32,933 bases of DNA, taken from positions 1 through 32,933 of the forward strand of contig CAZWFN010000063.1 of assembly GCA_964633205.1 (NCBI GenBank). The letters are read 5' to 3'. Below, piece after piece: positions 16,212 to 24,034 of the stretch (positions are counted from its first letter, which is position 1; each line of letters begins with the position of its first letter). Origin of the DNA: CAYVQE01 sp964633205. Lineage in GTDB: Bacteria > Myxococcota > B64-G9. Under the pieces are notes generated by a model that saw only the letters and a program-made list of their open reading frames with translations, had not been told where the DNA came from and made no database searches. The position numbers and the translations under genes are program-made.

Positions 16212-17408
16212 CTACTTGGAGCGCACCTCGACCACCATCCCGGCGGCGGTGTCGCCCGCCGCGCAGCCGGCGAACAGCCCGTGGCCGCCGCCCTTTTGGG
16301 CCAGCTCCTCGATCAGCTCGATCAGCAGCCGCATGGCGGTGGGGCCCTGGGGGTGGCCCCAGACCAGCGAGCAGCCGTAGTTGTTCATGTTCTCCAGGTC
16401 CAGGCCCAGCTCCTTGGCCAGCACGATGTCGTTGACCGCGAAGGGGTTGTGGGTCTTGACGGCCTTCATCTGGTCGGCCTTCAGGCCGGCGTCGTCCAGC
16501 GCCGCCCTAGCCGCCGGCACCATGGCCGCGGCCATGTAGCCCTTCTTGGTGCGCGCCGAGCCGAAGCCCAGCAGCTGGATCTCGATCTTGTCGTCGCTGG
16601 CCATGGCGGCCGCCCGCTCGCGGGTGGTCACGATCAGGCCGGCGTTGCCGTCGGCCGGGTGGGTCTGGCTGCCGAAGGTCACCTTGCCGTCGGGCAGCAC
16701 CGCCTTGAGACCCTGCAGCCCATCGAGCGTTGTCGGGAAGATGCCCTCGTCACCGTCGATGGTCTTGGCGCGCTTGCCCTTGCCGATCTCGACCGGCATC
16801 ATGAAGCGCCGCTGGAAGGCGCGCTCGTCGGCCAGCGCGTCCTGGTACTGGGCATAGCGCCGCGCGGTGACCTCGTCCATCTGCTGGCGGCCGACATCGT
16901 GCTCGGCGGCCACGTTCTCGGCCGTCTCCAGCATGGAGTTCTTGGCCCAGGGGTCGAAGCCGAAGTTGTCCCACACCCAGTCCTCGCTGACCGGCGTGGC
17001 GCCGGGTTTTTTCTGCGAGGCGAAGACCATGTGGGGGCCGTTGGAGCAGCGGTCGCCGGTGATGGCCAGCGAGGCCTCGACCAGCCCCTGCTCCACGTCC
17101 TGGGCGGCCATCTTGGTCACCACCACGCCGGTGATGCAGGCCTGGCCGATCATGGGCCCGCTGATGCCCGGGCTGCCCAGCAGACCGGCCAGCCAGGGCC
17201 CGCCGTAGAAGACCGAGGGCTGGGGCACGGTGATGCCGAAGTAGAGATTGTCGAGCTGGGTCGGGTCGATGCCGCGGGCCTCGAAGCACTTGCGGGCGGT
17301 GACCGCGGCCAGCTCGACCGCGTGCTCGTTGGCCAGCGAGCCCTGCCACTTGGAAAAGGGGCTGGACCAGTAGGCCCCGTAGGGGATGTACGCCTTGGTG
17401 AATGCCAT
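16212..17408 (-). CDS. Thiolase-family acetyltransferase (divergent active-site motifs)
   Basis: A 398-aa thiolase. The acyl-accepting Cys is C91 in GQACITGVV. The C-terminal motifs differ from common thiolases: H352 lies in GHPQGPTAMR rather than GHPxGATG, and C382 in FAGCAAGDTAAG rather than CxGGGxG. Catalytic Cys, His and Cys are therefore all kept. GAGGAGG precedes the ATG. Its place directly downstream of dch suggests it cleaves 3-oxopimelyl-CoA to glutaryl-CoA and acetyl-CoA. The unusual motifs may reflect that dicarboxyl substrate, which is inference. Confidence 0.85.
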   Translation of the reverse strand: MAFTKAYIPYGAYWSSPFSKWQGSLANEHAVELAAVTARKCFEARGIDPTQLDNLYFGITVPQPSVFYGGPWLAGLLGSPGISGPMIGQACITGVVVTKMAAQDVEQGLVEASLAITGDRCSNGPHMVFASQKKPGATPVSEDWVWDNFGFDPWAKNSMLETAENVAAEHDVGRQQMDEVTARRYAQYQDALADERAFQRRFMMPVEIGKGKRAKTIDGDEGIFPTTLDGLQGLKAVLPDGKVTFGSQTHPADGNAGLIVTTRERAAAMASDDKIEIQLLGFGSARTKKGYMAAAMVPAARAALDDAGLKADQMKAVKTHNPFAVNDIVLAKELGLDLENMNNYGCSLVWGHPQGPTAMRLLIELIEELAQKGGGHGLFAGCAAGDTAAGMVVEVRSK

Positions 17409-17487
17409 CTTCTCGTCTCCTCCTCACTGACACCGTTTATTTCGAAGTTCCCCGGGCAAACTCCCGATCGGACGCTGCGCTCGGGGC

Positions 17488-18270
17488 TTAGCGGTTCTGC
17501 CAGCTCGGTTTGCGCTTGGTCAAAAACGACTCGATGCCCTCGTTGGCGTCGGCGGTTGCCATCAGCTCGTCGACGTAGAGCCGCTCCATGCGGTCCAGCC
17601 GCTGGCCCAGCTCGGCGAACCAGCCGCTGCGCACCGCCCGGTTGGCCTGGCGCAGCGACTCGGCGCTCTTGGGCAGGATGTGGGCGGCCAGAAACTCCTG
17701 CAGCGCGGCCTCGCCGTCCTCGGCCACCTGGCAGACCAGGCCCCAGTCGCGGGCGGTCTCGGCGTCGATGCTGCGGCCGGTCAGCACCAGGTCGTCGGCC
17801 CGCAGCTGCCCGACGATGCCGGGCAGGATCACCGCGGCCACCGGCGGCAGCACCCCGAGCTGGATCTCGGGCTGGCCGAACTTGGCCTTGGGCTCGGCCA
17901 GCACGAAGTTGCAGAACGAGGCCAGCTCCATGCCGCCGCCCAGGCACTGGCCTCGCACCAGAGCCACCAGCGGCGCGCCGAAGTCCAGCAGCTTTTTGAA
18001 CAGGCCGTGGAAGGCGGCGATCATGGCCGGCGCCTGGGCCTTTTGGTGCTCCTCCACGCTGGCGCCGAAGCAGAAGTGCTTGCCCTGGCCCTCGAACACC
18101 AGCGCCTTGATCCCGCGCTCGGCCCGATGGTGTTCCAGACCGGCGACGATCTCGGCCATGGTGGCCGCGTCCAGGATGTTGCCCGGCGGCGTGGCCAGCA
18201 CCATGCGCAGCACCTGGCCGGCGTGTTCGCGGCGCACCTCGATGCGGCGGGTCTCCGGGGTGGTGGCCAT
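17488..18270 (-). CDS. dch: Cyclohexa-1,5-diene-1-carbonyl-CoA hydratase
   Basis: A 260-aa crotonase-family protein. The segment FCFGASVEEHQ (~66-76) is characteristic of dienoyl-CoA hydratases of the benzoyl-CoA pathway (Dch/BamR). The two acid positions are E115 (GGGMEL) and E135 (GQPEIQLG). It adds water to the dienoyl-CoA made by benzoyl-CoA reductase, giving 6-hydroxycyclohex-1-enecarbonyl-CoA. It starts 10 nt after the oah stop in the operon panE-like, had, oah, dch. Without that context a plain enoyl-CoA hydratase would be considered, but the three consecutive enzymes make the call strong. Confidence 0.9.
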   Translation of the reverse strand: MATTPETRRIEVRREHAGQVLRMVLATPPGNILDAATMAEIVAGLEHHRAERGIKALVFEGQGKHFCFGASVEEHQKAQAPAMIAAFHGLFKKLLDFGAPLVALVRGQCLGGGMELASFCNFVLAEPKAKFGQPEIQLGVLPPVAAVILPGIVGQLRADDLVLTGRSIDAETARDWGLVCQVAEDGEAALQEFLAAHILPKSAESLRQANRAVRSGWFAELGQRLDRMERLYVDELMATADANEGIESFLTKRKPSWQNR

Positions 18271-18280
18271 GGCGCGCTCC

Positions 18281-19375
18281 TCAGCCCTTGTTCCAGGGCA
18301 TGACGGCCTCGGTCAGCTCATCGTTCCAGGCCGTCTCCTGCGACAGCAGCCGGCGCAGCTTGACGAAGTCCACCTCGCGGCCGACCTCCTTGCTGCCCTC
18401 GTTGAAGGCGCGGAAGCCGGCGCGGCCCTCGGTCATCATGTTCAGCGCCAGCCAGGCGCGGTTGGTCTCGCGGTTCTTGTCCCAGTGCAGCAGCTTGTGC
18501 TTGCGCACCGACTCGACGCTCTTGCTGACGCAGCCCGGGAAGGTGTTGAGGATCTTGGCCGCCAGCTGCTCGACCGCCGCATCCAGCGGGCCCAGGTCGA
18601 CCTGGCCCGACTTGAGCTTCGCCTTGCCCTCCTTGGCGGCGTCGCCGGTCTTGAACTCGCCGTAGACGATCTTGCCCTCGTCCAGCCAGCGGTCGGTGAC
18701 CACCAGCGGGTTGCGCAGCGTCTGGCCGTCGACCGTGAGCGTCGGCACCGCCTCGTTGATCAGGCCCAGCCGCTCCGACTTGTAGGACGACCAGGGCTCG
18801 CACAGGGTGCACGACTGCATGCCCAGCTCGGCGCCGACGAACAGCGGCAGAAAGTCGGTCGAGCCGCCGTCGGCCACCGAGCCGTGGCGCGGCCCGGCCT
18901 GGCCGAAGTTGGCCAGATCCGAGGCGACGGTGAAATCGCAGGCCATGCCGATCTCCTGGCCGCCGGCGATGCGCATGCCGTTGACCCGGCAGATGACCGG
19001 CTTGTCGCAGTGCAGGATCGAGGTCACCATGTCGTTGAACAGCCGCATGTACTGCCGGTACTCCTCGGGCCGACCGGCGTAGTACTCGGCGTACTCCTTG
19101 GTGTTGCCGCCGGTGCAGAAGGCGCGGTCGCCGGCGCCGGTGAACACGGCGCAGACCACGTCGCGCGAGTTCGAGGCGCGGCGGAAGTTGAGGATCACCT
19201 GCTTTATCATCGAGGTGGTGTAGGAGTTGAACTGCTTGGGGTTGGTCAGCGTGATCCAGGCGTTGTACAGCCCGTCGACCGGCTTGCCGTCCAAGTCGTG
19301 CACCGGCTTCTTCTCGAAGGTCACCATGCCGTCCGAGGGAATGTCATCGATCAGCTCGTGGGACTTGAACTCCAT
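18281..19375 (-). CDS. oah: 6-oxocyclohex-1-ene-1-carbonyl-CoA hydrolase (ring opening)
   Basis: A 364-aa protein of the BamA/Oah family, a crotonase relative. Diagnostic stretches are FCTGGNTKEYAEYYAG (~86-101), the GGQEIGMACDF oxyanion region (~138-148) and GPRHGSVADGGSTDFLP (~161-177). It hydrates and hydrolyses the cyclic ketone CoA ester to 3-hydroxypimelyl-CoA, the step widely used as a marker of anaerobic aromatic degradation. ATG 19375 has GGGAGGAAGG upstream. The longer in-frame start at 19447 is upstream of this ribosome site and has no family sequence. A 126-nt gap separates it from had. Confidence 0.95.
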   Translation of the reverse strand: MEFKSHELIDDIPSDGMVTFEKKPVHDLDGKPVDGLYNAWITLTNPKQFNSYTTSMIKQVILNFRRASNSRDVVCAVFTGAGDRAFCTGGNTKEYAEYYAGRPEEYRQYMRLFNDMVTSILHCDKPVICRVNGMRIAGGQEIGMACDFTVASDLANFGQAGPRHGSVADGGSTDFLPLFVGAELGMQSCTLCEPWSSYKSERLGLINEAVPTLTVDGQTLRNPLVVTDRWLDEGKIVYGEFKTGDAAKEGKAKLKSGQVDLGPLDAAVEQLAAKILNTFPGCVSKSVESVRKHKLLHWDKNRETNRAWLALNMMTEGRAGFRAFNEGSKEVGREVDFVKLRRLLSQETAWNDELTEAVMPWNKG

Positions 19376-19501
19376 GTCGCCTTCCTCCCGTATCCAGGTC
19401 GATTCGCGTTTCAAGTAAACTGGCAACCCGGCACCGGCAGCCGCCAAGCACCTCTACAGCGGGGTGCGCCCGCGCGAAGCCGGTTCGAACCACGGTTCCG
19501 T

Positions 19502-20584
19502 TCAATCGCCCGCCGGCACCATCACCGGCCGCTCGACCAGCTCGCGCTGGTGCGCCTTTTCGAACACCTCGTTGATGGACTCCAGCGGATAGCGCTTGAC
19601 GAACTTCGCCAGCGGCACCTTGCCGTCGAGCACCATCTGCACCACCGGCGGGTAGTACTCGGGCAGACAGCCCCAGTTGCCGCGCGCCGTGGCGTGGAAG
19701 GCCATCAGGTTCGACAGCCGCAGCTCGGGCGCGTCCATGGTGAAGCCCACCACCGCCAGGTGACCGCCGAAGGTCATCAGCCCGAAGGCGGTCTTCTGCC
19801 CGGGGGCGGTGCCCGAGGTCTCGAAGATCTTCCACTCCGTGCTGCGCCGGCCCTGCTCCTTGACCCAGCCGCGCACCGCCTTGCGCAGCTCCTTGAAGGG
19901 CATCTGGGCAGCGTCGAAGGTGACGTCCACGTGGGGCGCGATACGCTCGAGCTTGGTGGCGTCGACGTCGATGGCGATCACCGCCGCACCGTAGGCCTTG
20001 GCCAACAGGGCGCCGAAACCGCCCACCCCGCCGACGCCGACGAAGATGGCGGTGTCCTCGGGGCCCAGGCCGCCGGCCTCTTCGATGGCCTGGTAGGGGG
20101 TGGTCATGGCGTCGGCCACCACGCTGAGATCGGCCAGCCCCACCCCGCTGTCGCCCAGGGTACCCGCGGCGGTGCCGCCCGGCACCTCGCACAGGCCGCG
20201 GGCGGGCACTGCGATGTGGCTGGCGAAGCCGCCCTGTATGTCGTTGCCGGGCATCTTCTGCGCCCGGCAGATGTTGCCCAGGCCGCGGCGGCACAGATCG
20301 CACTCGCCGCAGGGCATGACCGCCGGGATGACCACGGCCTTGTCCTGCCAGTCGCCGGCGTTCCGGCCGCAGGCCTCGACCACACCCGAGATCTCGTGGC
20401 CCAGCGTCAGCGGCAGCTCGGACTTGGTGCGCACCCCGTCGTAGAGAAAGCCCAGGTCGGTGTGGCACACCCCGCAGCCGGCCACCCTGACGCGCACCTC
20501 GTCCGGGCCGGGTTCGGGCGGATCCATCTCGGCCCGCACCAGCGGCTTGTTCGGCTCGACCATCTGCCAGCAGACCATAGCCAT
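19502..20584 (-). CDS. had: 6-hydroxycyclohex-1-ene-1-carbonyl-CoA dehydrogenase
   Basis: A 360-aa zinc-dependent medium-chain dehydrogenase. The catalytic zinc ligand motif is CGVCHTD (C37-C40) with GHE at ~62-64. The structural zinc cysteines are C92, C95, C98 and C106. The Rossmann motif GVGGVGG lies at ~183-189, with an Asp at the end of the next strand (IAIDVD), which favours NAD+. It oxidises the dch product to the 6-oxo compound used by Oah. GGGAGG lies 9 nt before ATG 20584. It sits between the ketopantoate-reductase-like gene and oah, which fixes the assignment among zinc alcohol dehydrogenases. Confidence 0.92.
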   Translation of the reverse strand: MAMVCWQMVEPNKPLVRAEMDPPEPGPDEVRVRVAGCGVCHTDLGFLYDGVRTKSELPLTLGHEISGVVEACGRNAGDWQDKAVVIPAVMPCGECDLCRRGLGNICRAQKMPGNDIQGGFASHIAVPARGLCEVPGGTAAGTLGDSGVGLADLSVVADAMTTPYQAIEEAGGLGPEDTAIFVGVGGVGGFGALLAKAYGAAVIAIDVDATKLERIAPHVDVTFDAAQMPFKELRKAVRGWVKEQGRRSTEWKIFETSGTAPGQKTAFGLMTFGGHLAVVGFTMDAPELRLSNLMAFHATARGNWGCLPEYYPPVVQMVLDGKVPLAKFVKRYPLESINEVFEKAHQRELVERPVMVPAGD

Positions 20585-20622
20585 CGTCCAGCCTCCCTTC
20601 GTCTCGCGACGTGCGCGGCGCC

Positions 20623-21585
20623 TCAGCCGGCCGCGGCGCCGGTGGCCAGCTCGTCGATGCACAGCACCAGGTTGGCCAGGGCGCGGTTGTAGGGGCACGG
20701 CACGCCGTGCTTCTCGCCGTATTCCGCGATCTTGTGGTTCAAAAAGGCGATCTCGGTCTGGCGGCCGTCGACCACGTCGGCCCGCATCGAGGGCACGTGG
20801 GTACCGGCGCGCCGGTAGTACTCCAGGGTGCTGTCGTAGAAGGCCTGGTCGAACTCGATGCCCACCGCGCGGGCGATGTCGATCTCCTCGCGCAGCAGGC
20901 GCTCGACCAGGTGCAGCGAGCGCTCGGAGCCCATCACCTGGGCCATGTTCTGGCCGGTCAGCGCCGAGACCGGCATCAGCGCCGCGTTGCGGATGGCTTT
21001 TTCCCAGACGTGGAAGGCCACGTTGCCGGTGGGCTCGGTGGTCAGCCCGGCTTCGGTCATCAGCTCGGCCACCGCCCGGGCCCGCTCGCTGGCCTCGGGC
21101 TGATCGGCCACGGCCGGGCCCATGTGGTTGGGCGGGTTGAAGAAGGTCTGGCGGATGCGGCCGACCTGCATCAGGTTGCCGGCGTAGTTGACCACGCCGC
21201 GCAGGGTGCGCTCGGGCCCGACCGCGTCCAACACGCCCTGCTCGGTGTCCAGCCCGTTCTGGAAGCTGACCGCGGTGCCGTCGGCGGCCAGCACCGCGTT
21301 CAGATCGTCGGCCACCCGCTCGACCACGGTGGCCTTGACGCAGACGTAGATCAGATCGAAGCGCTTGCCGGCGGCGGCCGCTTCCGGCAGCGAGAGAAAG
21401 GTCTCGCCCACCGGTGCGGTCAGGGGCGCATCGCCGTCGATCACCAGCCCGTCGGCCCGCATCTTGTCCATGTGCGCGGTGTAGATGTCGATCAGGCTGA
21501 CGTCGTGCCCGGCGCGCAGCAGGTGGGCGCCCAGGATACCGCCCACCGGTCCGACCCCCACAACGGCGATCTCGTCGTATGCCAT
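20623..21585 (-). CDS. Ketopantoate reductase (ApbA/PanE)-family dehydrogenase
   Basis: A 320-aa protein. The N-terminal Rossmann motif is VGVGPVGGILG (~9-19). The conserved SFQNG (~106-110) and a C-terminal helical domain with the conserved Lys (WEKAIRNAALMPVSALTG) and the SMRADVVDGRQTE segment are as in 2-dehydropantoate 2-reductases. It is the first gene of the had-oah-dch operon, 38 nt before had. Pantothenate synthesis is the family's textbook role. Its lead position in a benzoyl-CoA operon suggests either CoA precursor supply or reduction of another 2-oxo/3-oxo acid; neither is proven. ATG 21585 has GGGAGG upstream. Confidence 0.87.
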   Translation of the reverse strand: MAYDEIAVVGVGPVGGILGAHLLRAGHDVSLIDIYTAHMDKMRADGLVIDGDAPLTAPVGETFLSLPEAAAAGKRFDLIYVCVKATVVERVADDLNAVLAADGTAVSFQNGLDTEQGVLDAVGPERTLRGVVNYAGNLMQVGRIRQTFFNPPNHMGPAVADQPEASERARAVAELMTEAGLTTEPTGNVAFHVWEKAIRNAALMPVSALTGQNMAQVMGSERSLHLVERLLREEIDIARAVGIEFDQAFYDSTLEYYRRAGTHVPSMRADVVDGRQTEIAFLNHKIAEYGEKHGVPCPYNRALANLVLCIDELATGAAAG

Positions 21586-21618
21586 GGCTCGGCCTCCCGT
21601 CGCTCGCGGTTCCGGCCC

Positions 21619-21647
21619 AACAAAGCATCCCCCCTGCGCGCTGTCAA
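21619..21647 (-). promoter_or_regulatory. Promoter of the panE-like-had-oah-dch operon
   Basis: Read on the minus strand: consensus TTGACA (21647-21642), a 17-bp spacer ending in TGC (extended -10), then TTTGTT (21624-21619), a weak -10. The leader to ATG 21585 is about 27 nt. Confidence 0.5.
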
Positions 21648-21663
21648 CGCCGGCCTGGCCACC

Positions 21664-21788
21664 CTGATTTCCCACCTCAGCCGCGATCTCTGCGTCAGAC
21701 CGGCGGATTCAATGCTCGACGTAGATGACTACGACTCCGCTTGAATCCGCCGGTCTTCCTTGACCTCGCGACTGATCTGGGAAATCAG
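21664..21788. repeat. Long nested imperfect palindrome (about 125 bp)
   Basis: The outer arms CTGATTTCCC (21664-21673) and GGGAAATCAG (21779-21788) are perfect. Inner arms AGACCGGCGGATTCAA (21697-21712) and TTGAATCCGCCGGTCT (21741-21756) are perfect over 16 bp. The stretches between them are largely complementary. At the apex CGTAG-ATGA-CTACG (21720-21733) forms a small hairpin. It can be a cruciform in DNA or one long RNA hairpin, 3' of mntA and upstream of the benzoyl-CoA operon promoter. A MITE-like element is the other reading. Confidence 0.8.
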
Positions 21789-21890
21789 CCACATGGTGGT
21801 GGGAGATTCTGGGGCCATCGAAGAAGGCACAAAAAGGCCATCGAGCCGGGAGCCGATCCGCTGGACCGCAGTGCTCGCTGGAATTCCAGT

Positions 21891-22220
21891 CTAGACGGAA
21901 GTCCCCTCATCCGCAGGCTGCGCCGCGGTGCAGATCGCCTCGGACTCGCTCTCGATGATCCTTTTGAACGAGTCCGAGATGCGGTGCCAATCCACCAGAT
22001 CGACCCGGAAGGGCAAATCGGATTCCTCGAAGGCGGCCCGCAGCCGGCCGAGGACCTCGAGCGGGACGGGCCCGTCGCCCTTCAGAACCAGGTCCAGATC
22101 GGAATGCGCCGCAGCGGTTCCGCGCAGCCGCGAGCCGAAGGCGCGCACCTCGATCGCGGGTGCGTGCTCTCCCAGTATCGCGCAGACCCGTTCGAGCTGC
22201 TGGTGGGACAGATCAAGCAT
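21891..22220 (-). CDS. mntA: MntA-type minimal nucleotidyltransferase antitoxin
   Basis: A 109-aa nucleotidyltransferase with an exact GSX10DXD motif: G29-S30, D41 and D43 (AFGSRLRGTAAAHSDLDLVL). The third acid is likely the Asp in RVDLVDW. In HepT/MntA systems this enzyme neutralises the toxin by AMPylating a Tyr near its active site. ATG 22220 overlaps the hepT stop by 8 nt, so the antitoxin is downstream and coupled, the usual order for this family. It ends just before the palindrome at 21664-21788. Confidence 0.88.
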   Translation of the reverse strand: MLDLSHQQLERVCAILGEHAPAIEVRAFGSRLRGTAAAHSDLDLVLKGDGPVPLEVLGRLRAAFEESDLPFRVDLVDWHRISDSFKRIIESESEAICTAAQPADEGTSV

Positions 22221-22635
22221 TGCGGTTGGCCAGCGTGTCCAGCAGCGACCGGGCCGCCGGCGCGAAGGCCCCGGCGATCCGCGCCACCTCGGCGGCCGTG
22301 TCCGGGTTGTAGGTATGGGAGGTGAGGTTGCGGGCGGTGTGGAACTCGAACCAGGCGCTGACATCGTCCAACAGCTTCTCCTCGGCCGCCACCCGGAAAA
22401 GCTCCCGCTGCGATACACCCTCGGCATCCCGCCGGCCGGCCTCCGCGACGAGCCAACGCTTCATCAGCTTCCAAGCGAGCTCGTAGGTGAACTCGAAATG
22501 CTGGACGACCCCGGCCCGGACCGTTTGCTTCAAGCGATCGGAGGCGCCGCGATCGCGCTGCACCTCGCCCTCCACCGCCAGGGCGTCCCCCAGGGCCGAG
22601 ACCGCCCTGTGCAGACTGGACAAATCGAGCGCCAC
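22213..22635 (-). CDS. hepT: HepT-type HEPN ribonuclease toxin (HI0074-like)
   Basis: A 140-aa four-helix HEPN protein of the 'nucleotidyltransferase substrate-binding' family. The HEPN motif RX4HXY is intact: R102, H107 and Y109 in RNLTSHTY. The Tyr is the residue modified by MntA in characterised systems. HFEFTYELAWKLMKRW (~46-61) is typical of the HI0074 branch. It starts at GTG 22635 with GAGGAGG 5 nt upstream. It is divergent from the thiolase at 22786, and -35 boxes of the two genes lie nearly back to back. It is an RNase toxin by family knowledge. Confidence 0.87.
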   Translation of the reverse strand: MALDLSSLHRAVSALGDALAVEGEVQRDRGASDRLKQTVRAGVVQHFEFTYELAWKLMKRWLVAEAGRRDAEGVSQRELFRVAAEEKLLDDVSAWFEFHTARNLTSHTYNPDTAAEVARIAGAFAPAARSLLDTLANRNA

Positions 22636-22666
22636 GGGGCCTCCTCGTCGTCGGGATCCACTCTCG

Positions 22667-22696
22667 AATCTGCCCCCCCGGCGCGGCGCTTGTCAA
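22667..22696 (-). promoter_or_regulatory. Candidate hepT-mntA promoter
   Basis: On the minus strand: consensus TTGACA (22696-22691), an 18-bp spacer, and a weak CAGATT (22672-22667). The -35 is 9 bp from the divergent thiolase -35. Confidence 0.35.
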
Positions 22697-22705
22697 ACCG
22701 ATCGA

Positions 22706-22735
22706 TTGACCGGCTGCAGGCCGGCATGGTAGAAG
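22706..22735 (+). promoter_or_regulatory. Candidate promoter of the thiolase gene at 22786
   Basis: TTGACC (22706-22711), an 18-bp spacer, and TAGAAG (22730-22735). The start would be ~22742, about 44 nt before the ATG. It is divergent from the hepT promoter. Confidence 0.4.
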
Positions 22736-22785
22736 GGCTGCCGACCGCTGCTGCGAAACCCGAACGAAATCGAGGAGGATAGCGG

Positions 22786-23976
22786 ATGAAACTGTCCGAC
22801 GTGGTCTGCATCGGCGCCGCCCGCACGGCCTCTGGCTCCTTCGGCGGCTCGCTCAAGGACGTGCCCGCTTACGACCTGGGCGCCGCCGCGCTGGGCGCTG
22901 CGCTGGAGCGCGCCGGCGTGGCCGGCGAGCAGGTCGACGAGGTCTACTTCGGCAACTGCCGCCAGGCCGGGGTGCGCACCAACCCGGCCCGCACCGTGGC
23001 CATCCGCTCGGGCGCCCCTTCGCCGGTGCCGGCCACCACGGTCAACATGGCCTGTCCCTCCGGGATGAAATCGACCATCTTCGGCGCCCAGCAGCTGCGC
23101 CTGGGCGAGGCGCAGGTGGTGGCCGCCGGCGGCATGGAGAACATGAGCCGCATCCCCTTCTTCATCCTGGACGCCCGCTGGGAGCCGTTCAAGCTGGGCG
23201 ACAAGAAGATCGTCGACGGCTGGAGCGACAACATCGATCCCACCACCGGCGAGGGCATGGGCCAGACGGCCGAGAACCTGGTCGACCGCTACCATCTCGA
23301 TCGCGAGGAGCAGGACCGCTTCGCCCTGGAGTCGCACCAGAAGGCGGCCGCCGCCCAGGACGCCGGCTGGTTCGACGCCGAGATCGCCCCGGTCGAGGTA
23401 CCGGCGCGCAAGAAGCAGCCGGCCTTCACCTTCGACAAGGACGAGACCATCCGGCGCGGCTCGACGATGGAGAAGCTGGCCAAGCTCAGCCCGGCCTTCC
23501 GCGAGGGCGGCTCGGTCACCGCCGGCAACGCCTGCGGCATGTCGGACGGGGCCTCGGCGCTGGTGCTGACCACCCGCGAGCAGGCCCAGGCCCTGGGCGC
23601 CACCCCGCTGTTCAGCCTGCGCGGCTACGCCTCGGCCGCGGTCGAGAACCACGTCATGGGCGAGGGCCCCGGGGTCACCGTCCCGCTGGCGCTGGAGATG
23701 GCCGGGCTGGGGCTGGGCGACATGGATCTGATCGAGATCAACGAGGCCTTCGCCGCCCAGGTGCTGTCCAACGTCAAGAAGCTCGAGCTCGACCGCGACA
23801 AGCTCAACGTCGGCGGCGGCGCCATCGCGCTCGGCCACCCGGTGGGCTCTTCGGGCAGCCGCATCGTGGTCACCCTCTACCACGCGCTCAAGCGCCTGGA
23901 CAAAACCCTCGGCGTGGCCGGCATCTGCGGCGGCACCGGGGTCAGCTGCGCGCTGGTGATCGAGCGCGAGAGCTGA
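22786..23976 (+). CDS. Acetyl-CoA C-acetyltransferase (thiolase)
   Basis: A 396-aa classical thiolase. The catalytic nucleophile is C90 (NMACPSGM), the His is H351 (GHPVGSSG) and the second Cys is C381 (ICGGTGVS). The NEAFAAQ motif is present at ~325-331. It condenses or cleaves 3-oxoacyl-CoA with CoA. Compared with the other thiolase in the window (16212-17408) its motifs are conventional. It may be the general acetoacetyl-CoA thiolase for the last step from glutaryl-CoA to acetyl-CoA. GAGGAGG precedes the ATG, and a strong hairpin follows the stop, so it is probably transcribed alone. Confidence 0.93.
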   Translation: MKLSDVVCIGAARTASGSFGGSLKDVPAYDLGAAALGAALERAGVAGEQVDEVYFGNCRQAGVRTNPARTVAIRSGAPSPVPATTVNMACPSGMKSTIFGAQQLRLGEAQVVAAGGMENMSRIPFFILDARWEPFKLGDKKIVDGWSDNIDPTTGEGMGQTAENLVDRYHLDREEQDRFALESHQKAAAAQDAGWFDAEIAPVEVPARKKQPAFTFDKDETIRRGSTMEKLAKLSPAFREGGSVTAGNACGMSDGASALVLTTREQAQALGATPLFSLRGYASAAVENHVMGEGPGVTVPLALEMAGLGLGDMDLIEINEAFAAQVLSNVKKLELDRDKLNVGGGAIALGHPVGSSGSRIVVTLYHALKRLDKTLGVAGICGGTGVSCALVIERES

Positions 23977-23978
23977 AC

Positions 23979-24001
23979 CCGCGGCGCCTCCCGCGCCGCG
24001 G
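23979..24001 (+). terminator. Hairpin terminator after the thiolase
   Basis: CCGCGGCGC (23979-23987) and GCGCCGCGG (23993-24001) form a perfect 9-bp stem with a 5-nt loop, 3 nt after the stop codon. No T-tract follows, and the next promoter starts at 24006. Confidence 0.55.
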
Positions 24002-24005
24002 CCGG

Positions 24006-24034
24006 TTGACAGCCTTTGCGCCCGGTGAAATAAA
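24006..24034 (+). promoter_or_regulatory. Promoter of the BcrC-like/activase/CoA-ligase operon
   Basis: Consensus TTGACA (24006-24011), a 17-bp spacer, and AATAAA (24029-24034), which matches -10 consensus at four of six positions. The leader to ATG 24111 is about 70 nt and includes the GTACACC repeat. Confidence 0.5.

Larger units (their letters stand above)
21586..21890. other. 305-bp intergenic region with operon promoter and long palindrome
   Basis: No gene is seen. It holds the minus-strand operon promoter (21619-21647) and the nested palindrome 21664-21788. The remaining ~100 bp up to the mntA stop are A/T-richer with no recognisable signal. Confidence 0.6.

Noticed and set aside
19376..19447. 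Longer N-terminus for oah
   Set aside because: The extra 24 residues resemble no Oah/BamA protein and lie upstream of the clear GGGAGG ribosome site before ATG 19375.
19482..19491. GGTTCGAACC, which resembles a tRNA T-loop
   Set aside because: The flanking bases do not form a T-stem, and no anticodon arm or acceptor stem is nearby. It is just a 10-bp palindrome in the had-oah gap.
17588..20692. Very long open frame (over 1000 codons) on the plus strand
   Set aside because: It is antisense to dch, oah and had. The translation has no recognisable domain and is a composition artefact.
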